A DNA stretch of 64,000 bases, from positions 22,712-86,711 of the forward strand of contig JAJRPS010000003.1 of NCBI GenBank assembly GCA_024280635.1, given 5' to 3'. Positions within the stretch are counted from its first letter, which is position 1, and each line of letters starts with the position of its first letter. The notes under the pieces were generated by a model, which did not search any database, was not told the origin of the DNA, and saw only the letters and a list, made by a program, of their open reading frames with translations. This document shows, piece after piece, positions 58,103 to 64,000 of this stretch. The stretch is from Bacteroidota bacterium (lineage in GTDB: Bacteria > Bacteroidota > Bacteroidia > Flavobacteriales > Flavobacteriaceae). The position numbers were made by a program, and so were the translations under genes.

Positions 58103-61100
58103 TTAATTTAATTTATAGTGAATGCTTTGCGCTTCTAGCTTTGCTAATAATTCATTATCAATATCCACTTTAAATGTTTTACTACTCATGGTTAGCTTCT
58201 GTTTTTCTTTGAGTTCGTGTATTTCAAAAACTAAGCTTTTACTTCCACTATATTCATTAATAATACCTTTTAAATTTGTTATGGTATCATCTGTCAATTT
58301 GGCAACATCAAGTTGGATAACTAGCTTTTTTGATTGCTCATCAAGTACATCATGTAGTTGCTGAAAGCTCTTGAATGACATTCTTGGATCACCAACTTTT
58401 CCTGTTTCTTTATTTTTCCAACCCGGATTAACTTTAATTTTTACATATACGAAGGAATTCAGAATTAAAAAATGTCTGAATTTTAAATATTCTTCTCCAA
58501 AAATTCGAAATTCAAAAGCTTCACTATAATCTTCCAATATAAACATTGCCCAACCTCTCCCTGTTTTTGAGACTCGATGATCTACAGATGAAACTACACC
58601 TCCAAAAGAAAGTTCTTTTCCTGTTTTTGCTAATTCCTCTAAATTTCTTAAATGAGCGAGCTGAATATTACAGAAATTTTTCATTTCTATTTTAAAATCA
58701 TCTAACGGATGCCCTGAAATATATACACCAACCACTGCTTTTTCTTGTGCTAATTTTTGCATGGTTCCCCATTTTTCACAAGGAGGTACTATGGGTTCTG
58801 GTATTTGCGCATCAGAAGATTCACCAAACAAACTCACTTGTGCTGAGTTTTGATTGGCTTGATATTTAGCTGCATATTTTAACACTTTTTCTAAAAACAT
58901 TTGTCCGTCACCCGTATCATGTAAATATTGTGCTCTATGCGCATCTGTAAATGTATCAAAACCACCAGCAAGTGCTAGATTTTCAAAGGCTTTTTTATTA
59001 GCAGCACGCAAACTTATGCGTTTTGCTAAATCAAATACCGATTTATATTTACCATCTTTTTCTCGGTTTTCAACTATCGTTTGTACAGCTCCATGTCCTA
59101 CTCCTTTTATAGCACCCATCCCAAAACGAACGGCATTGTCTTTATTTACGGTAAATTTATAATAGCTTTCATTTACACAAGGTCCTAAAACCTCTAATCC
59201 CATGCGTTTACACTCTTCCATAAAAAAGGTAACCTGCTTAATATCATTCATGTTATTAGATAATACCGCAGCCATATATTCAGCAGGATAATGTGCTTTA
59301 AAATAGGCTGTTTGATAGGCAATCCAAGCGTAACAAGTGGAGTGTGATTTATTAAATGCGTAAGAAGCAAAAGCCTCCCAGTCTGTCCAAATTTTTTCTA
59401 AAATACTTTCGTCATGACCTTTTGCACTTGCTTGTTGAATAAATTTAGGTTTCATTTTATCCAATACCGCAATTTGCTTTTTACCCATTGCTTTACGCAA
59501 TACATCTGCTTCACCTTTGGTAAAATTTGCCAATTGTTGTGAGAGGAGCATTACTTGCTCTTGGTAAACTGTAATTCCGTAGGTTTCTTTCAAATAACCC
59601 TCCATTGCCGGTAAATCATAAATGATTTCCTCGTCACCGTGTTTACGTGCAATAAAACTAGGAATGTATTCCATTGGACCCGGTCTGTACAACGCATTCA
59701 TAGCTATTAAATCCGCAAAAACAGTAGGTTTTAAATTAATCATGTGTTTTTGCATTCCAGGAGATTCATATTGAAAAACCCCTACTGTTTCTCCTCTTTG
59801 GAAAAGTTCATAGGTTTTTTCATCATCAATAGGTATCGATTCTGGATCTATTTCAACACCGTGTAATTGTTTTACAATTTTTACAGTATCTTTTATAAGG
59901 GTTAAGGTTTTTAGTCCTAAAAAATCCATTTTCAACAAACCTGCATCTTCAACAACAGAATTATCAAACTGAGTACAATATAATTCCGAATCCTTTGCTA
60001 ATGCTACAGGTACAAATTTGGTAATATCATCTGGTGTAATAATTACCCCACATGCGTGAATCCCTGTGTTTCGCATAGAACCTTCAATTACACGCGCTTG
60101 GTTGATGGTTTGCGCTTGTAAATCATCCCCTTCGGATATGTTTAGAAGTTCGTTAATTTTTTCAATCTCTTCTCCTCTAAATTTTGCTTTTAATTCGGCT
60201 TCCGTTTTTCCAAATATTTTAGAAAGCTTGGTATTGGGTATCAATTTTGCAATCATATCCGCTTCATGAAGCGGTAAATCTAACACCCTTGCAGTATCTC
60301 TAATAGCTGATTTTGCTGCCATTGATCCGTAAGTGATAATTTGAGCTACTTGATTGGCACCGTATTTATCAATTACATATTGCATAACACGCCCCCGCCC
60401 TTCATCATCAAAGTCAATATCAATATCGGGCATACTTACCCGTTCTGGGTTCAAAAAACGCTCAAAAAGCAAGTCGTATTTTAAAGGATCTATATTGGTT
60501 ATCCATAAACAAAAAGCAACAACACTTCCAGCTGCTGAACCTCGCCCAGGACCCACTGAAACGTCCATATTTCGGGCTTCTCGTATAAAATCTTCTACAA
60601 TTAAAAAATACCCTGGATATCCTGTTTTTTCAATTACTTCCAGCTCAAAATCAAGACGTTCTTTTATTTCATCGGTAATTTCACCATATCGTTTTTTTGC
60701 ACCTTCAAAAGTAAGGTGTGCTAAAAATTTATTTTCTCCACGCTTACCGCCATCTATTTTGTCTTCTTCAAACTTAAATTCTTCAGGAATATTAAAAGCT
60801 GGCAATAACACATCACGCGCCAGCACATAGGGTTCTATTTTGTCTACAACCTCCTGAATATTGATAATGGCTTCTGGAATATCTTTAAAAAGCTCCTTCA
60901 TTTCTTCGGGGCTTTTAAAATAATACTCTTGGTTGGGTAATCCGTATCGATAACCACGTCCTCTACCAATTGGAGTAGCTTGTTTTTCACCATCTTTTAC
61001 ACACAATAAAATATCATGTGCATTGGCGTCTTCTTTTTTAGCGTAGTATGTATTATTAGTAGCAATTAGCTTGATATCGTGTTTTTTTGCCAAAGAAATT

Positions 61101-62491
61101 AACACCGGATTTACGCGGTTTTCATCTTCTTGATTGTGGTGCGTAATTTCTACATACAAATCATCACCAAATTCTTGTTTCCACCAAAATAAAGCTTCTT
61201 CCGCTTGTTTTTCGCCAATATTTAAAATTTTACTAGGTACTTCACCATATAAATTACCTGTTAAAACAATAATGTCTTCTTTGTATTGTTTGATGATTTC
61301 CTTGTCAATACGCGGTACATAATATTTTCCTTTGGTAAAGGCAATAGATGACATTTTTGCTAAATTGTGATATCCATTCTTATTTTTAGCAAGCAATACA
61401 ATTTGATATCCGTTGTCTTTATTTTTTTTGTCTAAATGATTTTCACATACTTGAAATTCACAACCTACAATTCCTGTTAAAGGCTTTTTATTAAATTCCT
61501 CTCCTTTTTTTTCAGCTTCTTTTTTTTCTTCAGCTATACCCTTATTATAATTAGCAACGGCACCTACAAATTTAAACGCCCCCATCATATTGGCGTGATC
61601 GGTCATAGCAACGGCATTCATATTCTGCTTAATCGCTTCGTTTACCAAATCACTAAAGCTCATGGTGCTTTGTAAAATGGAAAATTGTGTATGGTTGTGT
61701 AAATGTGAAAATTCCGCTTCCTTTAGTGTGGATATGTTTTGGGCAATTTCATCTTTTGCTATTTTTGGAGCATGTTGTTGCGCCAAACGCTTTGCTATTT
61801 TTTCTGAAGCTTTTTTAAGATTAATGTGCTCCAAACCAATTACCTGTATGGTTTTTGGATTTTTAGCAGAAAAGCGATTAAAGTAATCGGCATCTACATC
61901 AAGTTCTTCTTGGGTATAATTGTATTTTCTAAGCAGTTCAAAGAAACAACGTGCAGTGGCTTCAACATCGGCAGTAGCATTGTGGGCATCGCCAAAACCT
62001 TCGCCAAATAAATGCTGATGCAATTCGGTTAAAGTTGGTAATTTAAACTTCCCACCTCTACCTCCAGGTATTTGACATAGTGTTGCTGTTTTTTCGGTAC
62101 AGGTATCTAAAACTAGAGTTTCTTGAAGTTTATTTTCTATTTGTAAACGGTGAAATTCACAACCTATAATATTGTTGTCAAAACCTACATTTTGCCCAAC
62201 TACAAATTTAGCTTTACCCAATGCGATGTTGAATTTTTCAAGCATTTCACGTAAATCAATACCTTGTTCTTGTGCTAATTCAGTAGAAATACCGTGAATT
62301 TTTTCGGCATCATACGGTATATTGAATCCATCTGGTTTAATTAAATAATCCTGATGTTCAATACAATTACCCATATCATCATGTAATTGCCATGCTATTT
62401 GGATGCATCTAGGCCAATTATCAGTATCAGTATAGGGTACATTCCAGCGTTTTGGTAATCCTGTAGTTTCGGTGTCAAATATTAAATACAT
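58103..62491 (-). CDS. dnaE: DNA polymerase III alpha subunit with fused N-terminal 3'-5' exonuclease
   Basis: Main replicative polymerase, 1462 residues from the ATG at 62491. Residues 1-190 are a DEDDh (DnaQ/epsilon-type) proofreading exonuclease: FDTETTG at the start, VVGQNVGFDNN near 98-108 and HNATADVEAT near 170-179. The PHP domain follows from about 263 (HLHNHTQFSIL). The palm carries PDIDIDFDDEGRG with the catalytic aspartates and GPGRGSAAGS just before it. The C-terminal part holds the helix-hairpin-helix and OB region. The longer reading from TTG at 62500 uses the TTG of a -7 box. Confidence 0.95.
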   Translation of the reverse strand: MYLIFDTETTGLPKRWNVPYTDTDNWPRCIQIAWQLHDDMGNCIEHQDYLIKPDGFNIPYDAEKIHGISTELAQEQGIDLREMLEKFNIALGKAKFVVGQNVGFDNNIIGCEFHRLQIENKLQETLVLDTCTEKTATLCQIPGGRGGKFKLPTLTELHQHLFGEGFGDAHNATADVEATARCFFELLRKYNYTQEELDVDADYFNRFSAKNPKTIQVIGLEHINLKKASEKIAKRLAQQHAPKIAKDEIAQNISTLKEAEFSHLHNHTQFSILQSTMSFSDLVNEAIKQNMNAVAMTDHANMMGAFKFVGAVANYNKGIAEEKKEAEKKGEEFNKKPLTGIVGCEFQVCENHLDKKNKDNGYQIVLLAKNKNGYHNLAKMSSIAFTKGKYYVPRIDKEIIKQYKEDIIVLTGNLYGEVPSKILNIGEKQAEEALFWWKQEFGDDLYVEITHHNQEDENRVNPVLISLAKKHDIKLIATNNTYYAKKEDANAHDILLCVKDGEKQATPIGRGRGYRYGLPNQEYYFKSPEEMKELFKDIPEAIINIQEVVDKIEPYVLARDVLLPAFNIPEEFKFEEDKIDGGKRGENKFLAHLTFEGAKKRYGEITDEIKERLDFELEVIEKTGYPGYFLIVEDFIREARNMDVSVGPGRGSAAGSVVAFCLWITNIDPLKYDLLFERFLNPERVSMPDIDIDFDDEGRGRVMQYVIDKYGANQVAQIITYGSMAAKSAIRDTARVLDLPLHEADMIAKLIPNTKLSKIFGKTEAELKAKFRGEEIEKINELLNISEGDDLQAQTINQARVIEGSMRNTGIHACGVIITPDDITKFVPVALAKDSELYCTQFDNSVVEDAGLLKMDFLGLKTLTLIKDTVKIVKQLHGVEIDPESIPIDDEKTYELFQRGETVGVFQYESPGMQKHMINLKPTVFADLIAMNALYRPGPMEYIPSFIARKHGDEEIIYDLPAMEGYLKETYGITVYQEQVMLLSQQLANFTKGEADVLRKAMGKKQIAVLDKMKPKFIQQASAKGHDESILEKIWTDWEAFASYAFNKSHSTCYAWIAYQTAYFKAHYPAEYMAAVLSNNMNDIKQVTFFMEECKRMGLEVLGPCVNESYYKFTVNKDNAVRFGMGAIKGVGHGAVQTIVENREKDGKYKSVFDLAKRISLRAANKKAFENLALAGGFDTFTDAHRAQYLHDTGDGQMFLEKVLKYAAKYQANQNSAQVSLFGESSDAQIPEPIVPPCEKWGTMQKLAQEKAVVGVYISGHPLDDFKIEMKNFCNIQLAHLRNLEELAKTGKELSFGGVVSSVDHRVSKTGRGWAMFILEDYSEAFEFRIFGEEYLKFRHFLILNSFVYVKIKVNPGWKNKETGKVGDPRMSFKSFQQLHDVLDEQSKKLVIQLDVAKLTDDTITNLKGIINEYSGSKSLVFEIHELKEKQKLTMSSKTFKVDIDNELLAKLEAQSIHYKLN

Positions 62492-62497
62492 AGAACA

Positions 62498-62505
62498 CAA
62501 AAATA
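62498..62505 (-). promoter_or_regulatory. dnaE promoter -7 box close to the start codon
   Basis: The minus strand reads TATTTTTG, an exact TAnnTTTG match, 6 nt before the dnaE ATG. This implies a leader of at most one or two bases. No matching TTG is visible at the -33 distance. Confidence 0.4.
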
Positions 62506-62773
62506 TGAATTAATTTGATGTGTTTTGGGGATCGTATTTTTAATTGTGAACAAAATTATTTTTATATTTAAGTCAATAATTTTACAGCTTAAATATAAAT
62601 AAACTCTCTTTTCTTATTCCTCTTAATTGAGTTCTAAATCCTTTTGTTTTGGCATTAAAAGATTTTATAGAAGCGTACCAACACTTCTATTATTAAAAAT
62701 AGTATAATATCACTATAATTAATTTCTATTATTTTAAGGGAGGATGACTAAAATTAAGCCTTTATAAAACTGG

Positions 62774-63775
62774 TTAATTAATACCTGGACAGTTACAATC
62801 GTATTTTTCAGGACCACAAAAAACATTCATTCCTAAGGACAATTGATGATACCCGCCATCAACTAATTTTAATTGACCTGTTTGATATGAATACGTGTAC
62901 CCAAACATATATTGTTTATAATTCACACCCATAAAAGGTGTTATGTATTGTAACTTTTGAGCCTCTGCTGATCCACTTCCTGTCGCATATTCTGCACCAT
63001 CCAAGCTTCTGCGGTAAGATAAACCTCCCCACACTTTACCAAAGTTCATTTTTTTATAAACTTTCATGTTTAAATCAAATTGCGTTTCATGAGTAGCTAC
63101 TACATGATGAAACATCATAGATGGCTCTACAGACCAATCACTATTTAATTGAGAAAAAACATATCCCATTGAAAATACAAAGCGAGAAATATCAGAACTT
63201 TCAATTCCAGTATATAAATCACGTCCACTCCCCAATAAATTTTTAACGGTAAAATGCGCATAAAAATCTAATAAGTGATAAGACGCTCCTAAATCAAAAT
63301 TGAAATACGTTGCGCTTTTATCTCCTAATAACGCAGGGTCACCGCCTGTTAAATCTACAAATTCACTTTGATCAATACTACTTTGCACCATTACCGCACT
63401 TAAACCAAAAGAAAGCATATTCAAGTCAATCGTATTTCTACCCAACATAATATGATGTGCGTAGGTTAAATACACACCATCTTGTTTGTGATATCCATTT
63501 TTATCATTAAATAAGATAATACCTCCTGCTGATGGTCCATTTTCACTAAATTTACCATTAAAACTTAGGGTATTTAAAGCTGGAGCATCATTTTCTCCAA
63601 ACCATTGTTTACGCCCTGTTAAACGCAATTTTGCACAATTAGAAGCACCTGCCATTGACGGGTGTACCAAATATAAATTATCGGTTAAATAATCAGTGTA
63701 AATCGGGAGTGTTTCTTGTGCGTTTGCCCCTAAGAACATTAACAACCCAAGTAACGTATAAAGTTTTTTTGTCAT
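62774..63775 (-). CDS. Type IX secretion system membrane protein, PorP/SprF family
   Basis: Outer-membrane beta-barrel-type protein of 333 residues. The signal peptide (MTKKLYTLLGLLMFLGANAQ) is followed by the family start LPIYTDYLTDNLYLVHPSMAGASN, and alternating beta-strand text runs to the end. PorP/SprF proteins partner with the T9SS and with specific large cargo adhesins such as SprB in F. johnsoniae. No large adhesin gene is in the window, so the cargo is unknown. A -7 box TATATTTG lies at 63851-63858 on the minus strand. The C-terminus CPGIN is short and has no T9SS sorting signal. Confidence 0.92.
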   Translation of the reverse strand: MTKKLYTLLGLLMFLGANAQETLPIYTDYLTDNLYLVHPSMAGASNCAKLRLTGRKQWFGENDAPALNTLSFNGKFSENGPSAGGIILFNDKNGYHKQDGVYLTYAHHIMLGRNTIDLNMLSFGLSAVMVQSSIDQSEFVDLTGGDPALLGDKSATYFNFDLGASYHLLDFYAHFTVKNLLGSGRDLYTGIESSDISRFVFSMGYVFSQLNSDWSVEPSMMFHHVVATHETQFDLNMKVYKKMNFGKVWGGLSYRRSLDGAEYATGSGSAEAQKLQYITPFMGVNYKQYMFGYTYSYQTGQLKLVDGGYHQLSLGMNVFCGPEKYDCNCPGIN

Positions 63776-64000
63776 TATCTTATAAATTTACTCGTATTTC
63801 AATATCATAAAACACGATGTGTAGTTATGGCTGGTTTTTTCAATAATGGTCAAATATAATTATTTTTGTAAAAGTATCACTATATATTTCCACTTTTATC
63901 TAAAAAAAATAACCACTACTAGTGTTAATACCTATATTATGTGCGTAATTGCTTATCTTATAAAGAAACCATTCTCTTTTGTAAAAAATCAGAAACATAA

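Overview
The window is a chromosomal segment of an AT-rich member of the Bacteroidota, almost certainly family Flavobacteriaceae. The evidence is a gldKLMN gliding/type IX secretion cluster, a PorP/SprF protein, an FtsZ with a very long acidic tail, an HPPK-deoxynucleoside kinase fusion, a DNA polymerase III alpha with a fused proofreading exonuclease, and promoter boxes of the Bacteroidota form TTG-N(17-23)-TAnnTTTG. I cannot assign a genus. The region is mostly core genome: there is no insertion sequence, prophage, integron or CRISPR array.

Layout. 1-1.95 kb (minus strand): a UreH/NicO-type metal permease followed by the small subunit of an oxygen-tolerant group 1d [NiFe] uptake hydrogenase; the rest of that operon lies off the left edge. 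2.1-18.5 kb (minus strand): the division and cell-wall cluster, transcribed mraZ-rsmH-ftsL-ftsI-murE-mraY-murD-ftsW-murG-murC-ftsQ-ftsA-ftsZ, then yqeY, a tRNA-Arg and a 27-bp perfect hairpin. Upstream of mraZ is a 10-bp-periodic triple repeat that looks like the MraZ operator. 18.8-25.5 kb (plus strand): alpha/beta hydrolase, engB, a secreted NTF2-like protein, a BaiN-type flavoprotein, two mevalonate-pathway genes (mvaD and a GHMP kinase) and a UbiA prenyltransferase. 25.5-26.5 kb: a decayed DUF4421 gene.

26.6-35.4 kb: cold-shock protein, acetyl-CoA synthetase, an AsmA-like protein, SppA, the folK-dNK fusion and a TrmH-type methyltransferase. 35.4-35.9 kb: a 490-bp gene-free stretch with two structured elements. 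35.9-42.6 kb (minus strand): groEL, groES, secG, a TPR protein, lptE, a sigma-54 activator and miaB. 42.8-51.3 kb (plus strand): topA, an arginase-fold protein lacking several metal ligands, then gldK-gldL-gldM-gldN and a strong terminator. 51.4-64 kb: a DAO-type oxidoreductase, DUF983, ABC-F ATPase, TetR regulator, DUF4136 lipoprotein, tRNA-Asp, DUF58 protein, thioredoxin, dnaE and a PorP/SprF protein.

How the genes fit together: the dcw cluster makes lipid II and assembles the divisome, with MraZ probably repressing its own operon. The gld cluster builds the T9SS trans-envelope motor and ring, and PorP/SprF is an outer-membrane partner of that system. The hydrogenase pair suggests H2 oxidation as a supplementary electron source. 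I found no clearly undescribed multi-gene system. The best leads are the MraZ operator, the structured RNA-like elements at 35.6-35.8 kb, the tandem repeat before groES, and the degenerate arginase next to the T9SS genes.
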